The position numbers and the translations under genes are program-made. The notes under the pieces were generated by a model. The model worked only from the letters and a program-made list of their open reading frames with translations, did not search any database and was not told the DNA's origin. This document shows, piece by piece, positions 25,623-34,203 of a stretch of 64,000 nt of DNA (position 1 is its first letter; every line of letters starts with the position of its first letter). This stretch comes from Nocardia jejuensis NBRC 103114. GTDB taxonomy: Bacteria; Actinomycetota; Actinomycetes; Mycobacteriales; Mycobacteriaceae. The stretch is from positions 310,001 to 374,000 of the forward strand of contig NZ_BDBU01000002.1 of the NCBI RefSeq assembly GCF_001613145.1. Reading direction: 5' to 3'.

Positions 25623-25658
25623 GTGCAATTGTCGGTAGTACTGTCCGGACAGATGTCC
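25623..25658 (+). promoter_or_regulatory. Shared 36-bp operator module, copy D (SRPBCC operon promoter)
   Basis: The blocks are GTGCAATTGTCG, GTAGTACTGTCC and GGACAGATGTCC, ending 17 nt before the SRPBCC start. The inner junction also forms the 12-bp palindrome CTGTCCGGACAG (25641-25652). It mirrors copy C, so the two divergent promoters carry operators in opposite orientation. Confidence 0.73.
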
Positions 25659-25675
25659 GCGTTCAGGAGGAATCC

Positions 25676-26182
25676 ATGTCGCTTCACCCCTGTCGGCCGG
25701 TCGACGTCACATTCGTGCAGACCGCCCCGCATCGTTTCGCCAACAGCGTCGAGTTGAACGTGACTCCGGAGCAGGTGTTCGAGGTGCTCGCCGACGCCGC
25801 GTCCTGGCCGCGATGGGCCTCGGTGATCACCGAGGTGACCTGGACCAGCCCCGAGCCGCGCGGCATCGGGACGACCCGCACCGTGCGCATGCGCGCCGGG
25901 ATGGTCGGCAACGAGGAATTCCTGGCCTGGGAGCCGAACTCGCACATGGCCTTTCGCTTCAACGAGAGCGGCACCAGCGGCATCACCGCCTTCGCCGAGG
26001 ACTATCGGATCGTTGCCACGCCCGGTGGATGCCGACTGACCTGGACGCTGGCGATGAGCGGTGACACGGCCACGAACGTGTCTATCCGGCTTGCGCGGCC
26101 GCTGATGAACCTGGCTTTCCGGCGATTCCTGCGCAACCTGCGCGTGCTGACCGATCGGCGATACGCCGTCGCCGCGGCGTGA
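25676..26182 (+). CDS. SRPBCC (START/Bet v1-fold) family protein
   Basis: A 168-aa protein with the SRPBCC pattern: FANSVELNVTPEQVFEVLADAASWPRWASVITEV near residues 20-53, then EPRGIGTTRTVRMRAG and MAFRFNESG. The fold binds hydrophobic ligands and includes polyketide cyclases and lipid carriers. The start ATG 25676 follows TTCAGGAGGAATCC, a strong ribosome-binding site. It is the first gene of the operon leading to the GMC oxidoreductase, with operator copy D right upstream. A ligand-binding or cyclase role in the lipid pathway is inferred. Confidence 0.85.
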   Translation: MSLHPCRPVDVTFVQTAPHRFANSVELNVTPEQVFEVLADAASWPRWASVITEVTWTSPEPRGIGTTRTVRMRAGMVGNEEFLAWEPNSHMAFRFNESGTSGITAFAEDYRIVATPGGCRLTWTLAMSGDTATNVSIRLARPLMNLAFRRFLRNLRVLTDRRYAVAAA

Positions 26183-26225
26183 ATCCCGATCGCGACTCGT
26201 GCCGAACAAGAGAGACAGACAACCC

Positions 26226-27860
26226 ATGACCCGCCACTGCACCCGTGCGAACCACGCCGTCGAGGCCGACTACCTGGTGGTGGGCGCGGGCAGTTCCGGC
26301 GCCATCGTGGCGAGCCGGCTCGCCGAGCACGGCGCGAGCGTGATCCTGCTGGAGGCCGGCCGCAAGGACAACACGCGGCTGGTCTCGATACCGGGATCGA
26401 TCGCCATGGTGCACACCGTGCCGCAGCTCAAGAAACGACTGACCTGGAAGCAGTACTCGGTCCCGCAGCAGCACGCCGACAATCGCGCGATCCCCATGAC
26501 TCGCGGCAAAGTGCTCGGCGGGTCCAGCTCCGTCAACGGGATGCTGTTCGTGCGCGGGAACCGGGCCAATTACGACTCCTGGGCCGAGGAGGGCTGCGCG
26601 GGATGGAGTTACGCCGACGTGCTGCCCGCGTTCAGGCGACTCGAGAACTGGGAGGACGGGGCGAGCGAACTGCGCGGCGCCGGTGGCCCGATCGAGGTGA
26701 CCCGCCAGCGTGAGCTGACCCCGATCGCGCAGCAGTGGCTGGGCGCGGCCTCCGACACGCTGGGTGTTCCCGAGAACGCGGACTACAACGGCGAATCACA
26801 GGAGGGAGTGGGCGTTTTCCAGCAGAGCGTGCGCCACGGGCTGCGCTACAGCTCCTCACGCGGCTACCTCACCAACCGGCCCAACCCGAACCTGCTCGTA
26901 CGCACCGGTTCTCACGTCACTCGGGTGATCATCGAGAAGGGGCGGGCCGTCGGCGTCGAGGTCGTCGAGCACGGACAGCGGCAAATCCTTAGGGCGGCAA
27001 AGGAAGTCGTGGTCTGTGCCGGTGTGATCGCCTCACCCCAGTTGCTCATGCTCTCGGGTATCGGCCCGGCCGCACACCTGCGGGAGCTGGGGCTGCCGGT
27101 CCACGCCGACCTGCCCGTCGGGCAGAATCTGCACGATCACCTGTTCGTGCCGCTGACCTTCGTCACCGCGCGCGCTCACCATCGCTCGATTCCCTCGCAC
27201 ATGGGCGCGGCCCTGGCCCGGGAGCTCGTGCGGCCCGGGAGCACCTGGTTCGGCCGCACCCTGTTCGAACTGGTCGGCTTCGCGAAAACCTCCTTCGCGC
27301 AGGGTGTTCCGGATCTGCAGATCCATGTCCTGCCGTGGGGGTACCCCTCGCCCAATCAGGATCAGGACAAGCTGTACACGGTGGACCGGCGAGCGGCGCT
27401 GACCATCTTTCCCACCCTCATCTATCCGCGCAGCCGGGGCGAACTCCGGCTCGGATCGGCCGACCCGCTGGCCTCTCCGCTGATCGACCCCGGTTATCTG
27501 ACCGATCCCGCGGACATCGAATTCCTGCTCGAGGGGATCCGCATCGTCCGCGAGATCATGGCTCATCGCTCGATCGCACCCGACATCACCGAGGAGCTCA
27601 CCCCCGGACCCGAGTATCGCGACGAGGCCGCCCTGCGCCGTGAGCTGCCCACGCGGGTGCACTCGGTCTATCACCCGGTCGGCACCTGTCGCATGGGGAT
27701 CGACGAACGCGCGGTCGTCGATCCGGAGCTGCGGGTGCGCGGCATCGAGGGGCTGCGGGTGGCCGATGCCTCGATCATGCCCAGCATCACCGGCGGCAAT
27801 ACCAACGCGCCGAGCTACATGATCGGGGAGAAGGCCGCGGAGTTGATCATCGCTTCGTGA
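26226..27860 (+). CDS. GMC-family FAD oxidoreductase (alcohol/choline-dehydrogenase type)
   Basis: A 544-aa glucose-methanol-choline oxidoreductase. The FAD-binding ADYLVVGAGSSGAIVASRL is at residues 16-34, with VILLEAG next. MTRGKVLGGSSSVNGMLFVRG is the first GMC signature region and GVIASPQLLMLSGIGP the second. HPVGTCRMG (about residue 480) and ITGGNTNAPSYMIGEKAA form the active-site end. It oxidises an alcohol using FAD. I chose ATG 26226; the open frame from GTG 26199 lacks a better ribosome-binding site. It lies between the SRPBCC and Rieske genes. Substrate unknown. Confidence 0.92.
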   Translation: MTRHCTRANHAVEADYLVVGAGSSGAIVASRLAEHGASVILLEAGRKDNTRLVSIPGSIAMVHTVPQLKKRLTWKQYSVPQQHADNRAIPMTRGKVLGGSSSVNGMLFVRGNRANYDSWAEEGCAGWSYADVLPAFRRLENWEDGASELRGAGGPIEVTRQRELTPIAQQWLGAASDTLGVPENADYNGESQEGVGVFQQSVRHGLRYSSSRGYLTNRPNPNLLVRTGSHVTRVIIEKGRAVGVEVVEHGQRQILRAAKEVVVCAGVIASPQLLMLSGIGPAAHLRELGLPVHADLPVGQNLHDHLFVPLTFVTARAHHRSIPSHMGAALARELVRPGSTWFGRTLFELVGFAKTSFAQGVPDLQIHVLPWGYPSPNQDQDKLYTVDRRAALTIFPTLIYPRSRGELRLGSADPLASPLIDPGYLTDPADIEFLLEGIRIVREIMAHRSIAPDITEELTPGPEYRDEAALRRELPTRVHSVYHPVGTCRMGIDERAVVDPELRVRGIEGLRVADASIMPSITGGNTNAPSYMIGEKAAELIIAS

Positions 27861-27910
27861 CGCGGGGCGTGAGTTCTTCTTTTGTGTTCGAACGGGGAGA
27901 GGTACCGGTA

Positions 27911-28951
27911 ATGGCGAAACCGCCGCTGTCGATGAAGCCGACGGGATGGTTCCAGGTCGCCTGGTCCGATGAGATCAGCGCCGGTGACGTGCGTCGAATG
28001 ACCTACTTCGGCACCGAAATGGTGGCCTGGCGTGCGCGCTCGGGCGCGCTGAGCGTCATGGACGCGTACTGCGAACACCTCGGCGCCCACCTGGGTTTCG
28101 GCGGTCACGTCGACGGCGAAGTCATCGAATGTCCCTTTCACGGGTGGCAGTGGGACCGGGACGGGCACAATGTCCGCATCCCGTACGAGAAGCGGCCCAA
28201 TCGGGGCAGGCGAATTCGCACCTATCCGGTGATCGAGCGCAACGAGTCGATCTATCTGTGGCACGACATCGAGCGTCGCGCACCGTATTTCGAGGTTCCC
28301 GATGTCTTCGCCGACTTCGGCGACGGGAGCAGCGCGGCCGATTACCACCCGAGGGCGACCCTGGTCCGGGAGCGACTGGAACTGCATCCGCAGTACGTGC
28401 TCGAGAACGGCGTCGACTTCGCGCATTTCACCTTCGTGCACAAGACGCCGATCGTGCCGGTGTTCACCCGGCACGATTTCGCCGAGCCGGTCTCCTACGT
28501 CGATTTCACCATCACCTTCCAGGGGGCCGAGGGGCAGTCGATCGAGGACGTGCACAGCGGCGTGCGGGCGATCAACGGCGGTCTCGGGGTGGCGGTGACC
28601 AAGAGCTGGGGAATGATCGACAACCGGACAATCACCGCGGTCACCCCGGTGGACGACTCCACCTGCGATGTGCGATTCAGCGTATACATCGGCCGCACAA
28701 CGGGTTCCGACCCGGCCAAGGCCGAGGCGAGAGCGCGGGATTTCGCCCAGGAGATCATCCGGCAGTTCACCCAGGACGTTCACATCTGGCAGCACCAGCG
28801 GTATTCCGATCCGCCCGCGCTCTCGCCCCGGGAATTCCAGGGCTTCACCGCGATCCGCACCTGGTCCACACAGTTCTATCCCGACGGCCGCGGCGGCAGC
28901 GCCGCGGAATTGCGCGCCGCGGACCTATCGAGCAAGACGAGCCGAGAGTAG
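27911..28951 (+). CDS. Rieske-type oxygenase, KshA-like
   Basis: A 346-aa Rieske non-heme iron oxygenase. Cys54-x-His56 and Cys74-x2-His77 bind the 2Fe-2S cluster (YCEHLGAHL and CPFHGWQW). NGVDFAHFTFVH at residues 166-177 supplies Asp169, His172 and His177 of the mononuclear iron site. The layout and length match 3-ketosteroid 9-alpha-hydroxylase KshA and cholesterol 7-desaturase relatives. The ATG 27911 follows GGGAGAGG at 8 nt; a GTG at 27857 overlapping the previous stop is an alternative. No reductase (KshB) gene is in the window. Confidence 0.9.
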   Translation: MAKPPLSMKPTGWFQVAWSDEISAGDVRRMTYFGTEMVAWRARSGALSVMDAYCEHLGAHLGFGGHVDGEVIECPFHGWQWDRDGHNVRIPYEKRPNRGRRIRTYPVIERNESIYLWHDIERRAPYFEVPDVFADFGDGSSAADYHPRATLVRERLELHPQYVLENGVDFAHFTFVHKTPIVPVFTRHDFAEPVSYVDFTITFQGAEGQSIEDVHSGVRAINGGLGVAVTKSWGMIDNRTITAVTPVDDSTCDVRFSVYIGRTTGSDPAKAEARARDFAQEIIRQFTQDVHIWQHQRYSDPPALSPREFQGFTAIRTWSTQFYPDGRGGSAAELRAADLSSKTSRE

Positions 28952-28957
28952 ATATCG

Positions 28958-30049
28958 ATGACAGCCTCCCGTACCGCGCCGATCCGGGTCTTCCAGGTCG
29001 CGACCGGCAATGTCGGCACCGAGATGATCAAACGCATCGGTGCGCGCACCGATCTCGAACTCGTCGGAGTGCACTGCTACACACCGGAGAAGATCGGCCG
29101 CGACACCGGTGAGATCGCGGGCCTGGCGCCCAACGGCGTGCTCGCGACCGGATCGATCGAGGAGATCCTCGCCGCCACACCCGACGTCCTGACCTTCCAC
29201 GGCGTGTTCCCCGACGAAGACCTGTACGTGCGGGTCCTCGAGGCCGGAATCGACATCGTCACCACGGCGGACTGGATCACCGGCCGGCACCGGGACACCA
29301 ACCACCCGCATCCGTCGGGAAAACCGGTGACGCAACTGCTGCGCGAGGCCTGCGAGAAGGGCGGGTCGAGCTTCTACGGAACCGGCATGAACCCGGGCCT
29401 GAACCAGATCCTCGGGGTGGTGTGCTCGGCCGATGTCGCCGAGATCGAGAACATCACCACCATCGAATCGGTCGATGTGTCCTGTCACCACTCCAAGGAG
29501 ACCTGGATCGAGGTCGGCTACGGCCTGCCCGCGGACGATCCGAGCATTCCCGGCAAGCTGGAGAAATTCACCCGGGTCTTCGCCGACAGCATTCTGATGA
29601 TGGCCGACTGCTTCGGACTCGAACTCGACGAGGTCACCTTCAGCTGCGAACTCGGCGCCTGTACCCAGGACGTCGACCTGGGCTGGTATCTCCTGCCGAA
29701 GGGCTCGCTCGGCGGAAACTACATCAAGTACCAGGGCATGGTCGACGGCGTCCCGCGCATCGAAACCCATCTCGAATGGCAGATGACCCCGCACACCGAT
29801 CCCAGTTGGAAGATCAAGGGCTGCTACATCACCAGGATCACCGGCGACCCCTGCGTCTACAACAAGCACATGATCTTCCCCAAACCCGGCATCGACCTGT
29901 CGGACCCGGCCAACTTCGCCTCCATCGGCATGACCGTCACCGGCCTGCCCGCCCTCAACGCCATCGCCTCCGTCGTAGCAGCCCCGTCCGGTCTGCTGAC
30001 CAGCGCCGACCTACCCCTGCGCGGGTTCGCCGGGCGGTTCAGCGGGTAG
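28958..30049 (+). CDS. Dihydrodipicolinate-reductase-like NAD(P)-binding protein
   Basis: A 363-aa Rossmann-fold protein. VFQVATGNVGTEMIKRI at residues 11-27 is the cofactor loop. GTGMNPGLNQILGVVC and the long C-terminal part fit the actinobacterial DHDPR-like/amine-dehydrogenase-like group found in terpene and steroid loci, whose reactions are largely unknown. It starts 6 nt after the Rieske gene and is last in this operon. The lysine pathway is unlikely: the context is catabolic and the sequence lacks the typical DapB ending. Confidence 0.82.
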   Translation: MTASRTAPIRVFQVATGNVGTEMIKRIGARTDLELVGVHCYTPEKIGRDTGEIAGLAPNGVLATGSIEEILAATPDVLTFHGVFPDEDLYVRVLEAGIDIVTTADWITGRHRDTNHPHPSGKPVTQLLREACEKGGSSFYGTGMNPGLNQILGVVCSADVAEIENITTIESVDVSCHHSKETWIEVGYGLPADDPSIPGKLEKFTRVFADSILMMADCFGLELDEVTFSCELGACTQDVDLGWYLLPKGSLGGNYIKYQGMVDGVPRIETHLEWQMTPHTDPSWKIKGCYITRITGDPCVYNKHMIFPKPGIDLSDPANFASIGMTVTGLPALNAIASVVAAPSGLLTSADLPLRGFAGRFSG

Positions 30050-30428
30050 GCCCACGACCATCGAGCGCACCCGGCTCCCGGGCGGATGTGCGGGTGCGGC
30101 GGGCACTGTGGAGTGGCACTGTTCGAGTCACTGTTGCGACACCTGTCGCAGGTAAGACGGTGGCACTCTGCGGGCGCCGCGTGCGCATGCGATCCGGCGG
30201 AAATCCGTGTCGTGTAGCCGAACCGCATTGACCTGGAAAGTTACGTCTAGTTCGGGACCGGTACGGTCGGAGGGCCCAGGGGGTCCGACATGCGTGCGAA
30301 ATGTCGCGATATCGGAATTCCTGACGGCAGTGAAGCATTCAGAATGAAACGTTGATGAGTCAACGGTAGGGTGGCGTGCTGTAACCCGATCGTTACCGGG
30401 TGCGCTACTCGCAGTATTTGGGAGAAGA
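30050..30428. other. Intergenic region before the secreted glycine-zipper protein
   Basis: These 379 nt carry no convincing gene and are richer in A+T toward the right. They contain several short perfect dyads: TGCGACA-CC-TGTCGCA (30135-30150), CGTTGA-TGAG-TCAACG (30350-30365) and GTAAC-N6-GTTAC (30381-30396). The last two lie 33-79 nt before the next start and are candidate operator or attenuator elements. Confidence 0.5.
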
Positions 30429-31016
30429 ATGAAGCAGTATTCGAAGGTCGCCGCCACCGCATTCCTCGCTGTCGCCGCCACCGGCATCGCGGCGGGGACC
30501 GGATATGCCGTCCCCGTGGAGCCGGCTCCGGCTGTGCAGGATCAGAAGCCGCTGAACCAGGTGCAGGGCGCCCAGCAGGGCGTCGACTACACGGTGAAGC
30601 TGGCCGAGGTCGGCAATGGCATCATTACGCAGGTGACGGGCGGACAGTTCGGCCTCGACGCCGCGGGCAAGAACGTCGTGCTGACGAACGAGGCCGGCGT
30701 GGTGGTCACCAAGGTGGCGCTCGCGGGCGAGATTTCCGGTAAGCCGGTCGAGCTGCGCGCCGACGTGGCCAATGACGGACGTCAGCTGACCCTGACCCCG
30801 GTCACCGACACGCTGATCACCGCCAAGGAGATCGGCTCGCAGGAGTGGTTCTTCTCGGAGCTGCAGCACGCGGCGCTGGGTGGCGTGATCGGCGCGATCA
30901 TCGGCGCCTTCTTCTTCGGCGTCGGTCTGCCGTTCGGCGCGCTGATCGGCCTGCTGATCGCCGGCGGCCAGCCGCTGATCGATTCGGGCTCGGCGTACTT
31001 CCAAGGGCAGCCCTGA
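30429..31016 (+). CDS. Secreted/membrane-inserted glycine-zipper protein of unknown function
   Basis: A 195-aa exported protein. A signal peptide (residues 1-27, ending GTGYA) is followed by a beta-rich domain (GVDYTVKLAEVGNGIITQV near 51-69). A strongly hydrophobic Gly-x3-Gly region at 149-180 (LGGVIGAIIGAFFFG, ALIGLLIAGG) resembles a glycine zipper able to insert in or pack within a membrane. The start ATG 30429 follows TTTGGGAGAAGA. It is a paralogue of 44088-44627, with the same three-part layout. Its TGA lies inside the cobK start region. Cell-envelope role inferred; function unknown. Confidence 0.8.
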   Translation: MKQYSKVAATAFLAVAATGIAAGTGYAVPVEPAPAVQDQKPLNQVQGAQQGVDYTVKLAEVGNGIITQVTGGQFGLDAAGKNVVLTNEAGVVVTKVALAGEISGKPVELRADVANDGRQLTLTPVTDTLITAKEIGSQEWFFSELQHAALGGVIGAIIGAFFFGVGLPFGALIGLLIAGGQPLIDSGSAYFQGQP

Positions 31017-31750
31017 GAACTTTGATCCTGGGCGGCACCCGGGAAGCTCGGGAGCTGGCCGACATCGCCTCCGGCGAGCGAGGATTCGACATCGTCTCCT
31101 CGCTCGCCGGTCGTGTTCGTGAGCCGATCCTGCCGGCGGGTGAGGTGCGGATCGGCGGTTTCGGTGGTGTGGACGGACTGCGTAAGTGGTTGACCGGCAA
31201 CGGCATCGACGCGGTGGTGGATGCGACGCATCCCTTCGCCGGCGGGATGACCGCCAACGCCGCGGCCGCTGCGAAGTCACTGGGATTGCCCGTGCTGCAT
31301 GTGCGCCGCCCGGGTTGGATCGAGCAGCCCGGTGATCGATGGACCCGGGTTCCGTTCCTGGTCGTCGCCGCGGAAACGATTGCCGGACTGGGTGATCGGG
31401 TGTTTCTGACCGTCGGCCGCCAGGGTGTGGCGGCATTCGCGGAGTCCGGGCAATGGTTCCTGATCCGGGCCATCGATCCGCCCGAGGATGCGGTGCCCGC
31501 GCGGCACGAGGTGTTGCTCGCGCGCGGGCCGTTCACCGTCGAGGACGAGATCGCGCTGCTGACCGACCGGCGGATCGACGTGCTGGTCACCAAGGACAGT
31601 GGGGGACCGCTGACCGAGGCGAAGCTCACCGCCGCCCGAACCCTGGGCCTGCCGGTCGTGATCGTCGATCGCCCGCAGCTGCCCGAGGGCGCCGTCCAGG
31701 TGGAAACCGTTGCGGCGGCGTGGGAGTGGTTGCGCGCTCGCGGGACATAG
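31013..31750 (+). CDS. cobK: Precorrin-6A reductase CobK
   Basis: A 245-aa NADPH-dependent enzyme that reduces precorrin-6A to dihydro-precorrin-6 in cobalamin synthesis. TLILGGTREARELADIA at the N-terminus, DATHPFA near residue 67 and VTKDSGGPLTEAKLTAA near 197-213 are CobK hallmarks. No ATG or GTG fits the family N-terminus. CTG 31013, in a CTGA overlap with the previous stop and 5 nt after AAGGG, gives the expected R-T-L-I-L-G-G start; TTG 31022 is the alternative. So a rare start codon is used either way. Confidence 0.9.
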   Translation: MRTLILGGTREARELADIASGERGFDIVSSLAGRVREPILPAGEVRIGGFGGVDGLRKWLTGNGIDAVVDATHPFAGGMTANAAAAAKSLGLPVLHVRRPGWIEQPGDRWTRVPFLVVAAETIAGLGDRVFLTVGRQGVAAFAESGQWFLIRAIDPPEDAVPARHEVLLARGPFTVEDEIALLTDRRIDVLVTKDSGGPLTEAKLTAARTLGLPVVIVDRPQLPEGAVQVETVAAAWEWLRARGT

Positions 31751-31816
31751 GGCGCTCCCGGGGAGCACGGACCGGTCCCGAGTGAATGTGCACTCGCGAC
31801 GAGTGGATCGCTCCCG

Positions 31817-31841
31817 CGCCCGGCAGGGTCCCTGCCGGGCG
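31817..31841. terminator. Hairpin between convergent cobK and padR genes
   Basis: CGCCCGGCAGGG and CCCTGCCGGGCG are perfect 12-bp arms around a single T, so the terminal pairs open into a small loop. It probably terminates both directions. The phrase GTGGATCGCTCCCG is repeated on either side (near 31803 and 31843). Confidence 0.65.
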
Positions 31842-31893
31842 GGTGGATCGCTCCCGGGCGGAGCGGATCACGCTCGGGTGGATCCCCGTGCGG

Positions 31894-32439
31894 TCAGGAC
31901 AGTCGGCTGTTGTGGTCCAGCAACTCCGGCAGCCGATCGAACCACTCCAATACCGCACGCTCGTAGCGGATTCCGAAGTCCAGCGTGGTTCGTTCGAACG
32001 CCGAGGTCTTCTCCTCGTCGTGACCGGAGAGGTATTTGGCCAAACGCTGTTCGTGCACGGTGCGATTGGCCGCGATGATGCGGTCGAGACGGTGCGGGTC
32101 GACGAACTCGCCGAACGACAGCGTGAGAAGCAGTGGGACGCGGATGGTTTCCGCGCCGGGATCGCGGGCGATCCACTCGGCGAACGCCTCTCGGCCGCTC
32201 TCGGTGATGCGATAGGGCGTGCGGTCGCGGGCGCCGGCTTCGCCCTTGTCCACCATGCCGTTCTGATGCATGGTTCCCAGCTCGCGATAGACCTGGCTCT
32301 GGGTGATCGTCCAGAAGTCGCCGATCCGGTCCTGCGCCAGCGCGACCAGGTCCCAGCCGGACATATCGCCCTGGTGCAGGAATCCGAGTAGGGATGCGGC
32401 CGTCGAATTGAGCGGGCGCCGAGCATTGTCCTGAGCCAC
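31894..32439 (-). CDS. PadR-family transcriptional regulator
   Basis: A 181-aa PadR/vir-type protein. The winged helix is near residues 10-80 (LLGFLHQGDMSGWDLVALAQ, then FWTITQSQVYRELGTMHQNG), with a helical C-terminal dimerisation domain. I chose GTG 32439 because AAGGAG lies 5 nt upstream; GTG 32445 and GTG 32466 are in frame. It lies close behind cobIJ on the same strand but has its own inverted repeat upstream, so it may be separately and self-regulated. Ligand unknown. Confidence 0.85.
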   Translation of the reverse strand: MAQDNARRPLNSTAASLLGFLHQGDMSGWDLVALAQDRIGDFWTITQSQVYRELGTMHQNGMVDKGEAGARDRTPYRITESGREAFAEWIARDPGAETIRVPLLLTLSFGEFVDPHRLDRIIAANRTVHEQRLAKYLSGHDEEKTSAFERTTLDFGIRYERAVLEWFDRLPELLDHNSRLS

Positions 32440-32460
32440 TGCCACTCCTTCCAGCCTATG

Positions 32461-32473
32461 TTCCACTATGGAA
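32461..32473. promoter_or_regulatory. TTCCA-CTA-TGGAA operator of the PadR gene
   Basis: Perfect 5-bp arms with a 3-bp centre in an A+T-rich pocket just before padR and just after the cobIJ stop. It is a likely PadR autoregulatory site. Confidence 0.5.
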
Positions 32474-32475
32474 TA

Positions 32476-34203
32476 TTAGTCCCCATAGCGTCGAGAGGTG
32501 AAAACCCGCGGTCCATCGGCCGCGTCGAACACGGTCGTGGTGGACGAACCGACGATGAGGAGGGTGCGCATATCCACCTCGGCCGGATCCAGCTCGCCCA
32601 GCGTAACCACCCGGACGGTCTCGGTCGGCCCGCCCACGTCGCGGCCGATCACCACCGGCGTTTCGGGCTTGCGATGCTCGAGCGCCAGCTCCCGCATCGC
32701 GGCGACCTGCCACTGCCGCTGCGAGGACGCCGGGTTGTAGACCGCGAACGCCATATCGGCGCCCGCCACCGCGGAGATGCGCGCGGCCACCGTCTCCCAC
32801 GGCTTGAGCCGATCCGAGAGCGAGATCATGGCGAAATCGTGCCCCAGCGGTGCGCCGATCCGGCTGGCCACCGCGCTGGCCGCGGTCACCCCCGGCAACA
32901 CCCGTACCGGAACCTCGCGCCACTGCGGATCCGCCGATTCCTCGACGACCGCGGCGGCCATGGCGAACACCCCGGGATCCCCGGACGACACCACCACCAC
33001 TCGCGCCCCCTGCTTGGCCATATCCAAAGCCATTGCCGCCCGCTCGGATTCGACCTTGTTGTCGCTCGCGTGCCGTCGCTGTCCCACCCGCTCCGGCACC
33101 CGATTCACGTATGTCGAGTACCCCACGATATCGGTTGCCTCGGCGAGCGCGCGCGTCACCTCCGGCGTGGTCCAGCCCTCGGCCCCGGGGCCGAGACCGA
33201 TCACGACCACCTCGCCGGGTCGATCATGCTGCACCACAGCCGATTCCGATGCGTCGGACAGGGCGGGGTCTGGTTCGGAGGGATCGAGCAGAGCCGCGGC
33301 GGAGGCTCGGTGGTCCCGGTCGGTGGAATCGAGCGGAGCCGCGGCAGTCACGGGGGTGGAGGCCGTGCTGTGCGTCTCGTGCGTGGGATCGGCTGCTCTG
33401 CTGTGGGCCGGGTGCGTGCCGTTCGCGTGGGTCCGGGTCGGCTCGGCCGCGTGGGCAGCGCTGTCGGTCAGCGCGATTCGGGTTTCGGGTGTCGGGCCGG
33501 GCACCACCGTGATGGCGAAGTAGGGGACGCTCGCCTCGTCGACGTCGGCGGCGCGCAGCACGCGCTGGCGGGTGCTGCTGGCGCGCTCGACGTAATACGC
33601 CTCGTCCAGGCGGCCGGAATCCGCGAGCGCCCGGCGCACGTTCGGGTAGGTGCGGCCGAGCTTCATGATCGCCACCGCGTCGGTGTCACGCAGTCGCCGG
33701 GTCAGCTCCTCGGTGGGCATGGTGCCCGGCAGGATGGTGAGCACCTGCTCGCCCTCCACCAGCGGCGTGCCCAGGGCGGCCGAGGCGGCGCTGACCGAGG
33801 TGACGCCCGGAACGATCTCGGACTCGAATCGGTCCGCGAGCCTGCGGTGCATGTGCTGGAAGCTGCTGTAGAACAGCGGGTCTCCGGCCGCGAGCAGGGC
33901 CACCGAGCGCCCGGCGGCCAGATGCTCGGCCAGACGCGCCGCGGCGGTCTCGTAGAACTCGTCGATCGCGCCCTGATAGCCGCCGGGATGCTCGGTGGTC
34001 TCGGTGGTCACCGGATAGACCAGGTGCTCCTCGAGCTGGCCCTCACGCATGTACGGCGCGGCGATGGCGCGGGAGATGCTGCGGCCGTGCTTGGCGCTGT
34101 GGAAGGCGATCACGTCGGCCGCGCCGATGATGCGCGCCGCCTTGACCGTCACCAGTTCCGGATCGCCGGGGCCCAGTCCGATGCCCCAGAGTTTGCCGCT
34201 CAC
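32476..34203 (-). CDS. cobIJ: CobIJ fusion: precorrin-2 C20-methyltransferase / precorrin-3B C17-methyltransferase
   Basis: A 575-aa bifunctional SAM methyltransferase. Residues 1-242 are CobI ([11 protein letters not shown] at 9-19, [10 protein letters not shown] at 105-114) and residues 331-575 are CobJ ([10 protein letters not shown] near 334-343, [20 protein letters not shown]). CobI adds the C20 methyl and CobJ the C17 methyl with ring contraction. The linker at 243-330 is unusually long and holds eight His with many Thr, Ala and Asp. The start is GTG 34203, in a GTGA overlap with cobH. The fusion itself is known in mycobacteria. Confidence 0.95.
   Translation of the reverse strand: MSGKLWGIGLGPGDPELVTVKAARIIGAADVIAFHSAKHGRSISRAIAAPYMREGQLEEHLVYPVTTETTEHPGGYQGAIDEFYETAAARLAEHLAAGRSVALLAAGDPLFYSSFQHMHRRLADRFESEIVPGVTSVSAASAALGTPLVEGEQVLTILPGTMPTEELTRRLRDTDAVAIMKLGRTYPNVRRALADSGRLDEAYYVERASSTRQRVLRAADVDEASVPYFAITVVPGPTPETRIALTDSAAHAAEPTRTHANGTHPAHSRAADPTHETHSTASTPVTAAAPLDSTDRDHRASAAALLDPSEPDPALSDASESAVVQHDRPGEVVVIGLGPGAEGWTTPEVTRALAEATDIVGYSTYVNRVPERVGQRRHASDNKVESERAAMALDMAKQGARVVVVSSGDPGVFAMAAAVVEESADPQWREVPVRVLPGVTAASAVASRIGAPLGHDFAMISLSDRLKPWETVAARISAVAGADMAFAVYNPASSQRQWQVAAMRELALEHRKPETPVVIGRDVGGPTETVRVVTLGELDPAEVDMRTLLIVGSSTTTVFDAADGPRVFTSRRYGD

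Noticed and set aside
25604..25675. N-terminal extension of the SRPBCC gene
   Set aside because: It would run through operator copy D; ATG 25676 has a strong ribosome-binding site.
31803..31856. Possible CRISPR or insertion-sequence ends around repeated GTGGATCGCTCCCG
   Set aside because: Only two to three irregular copies, no spacers of constant size, no transposase; it is explained by the terminator hairpin region.
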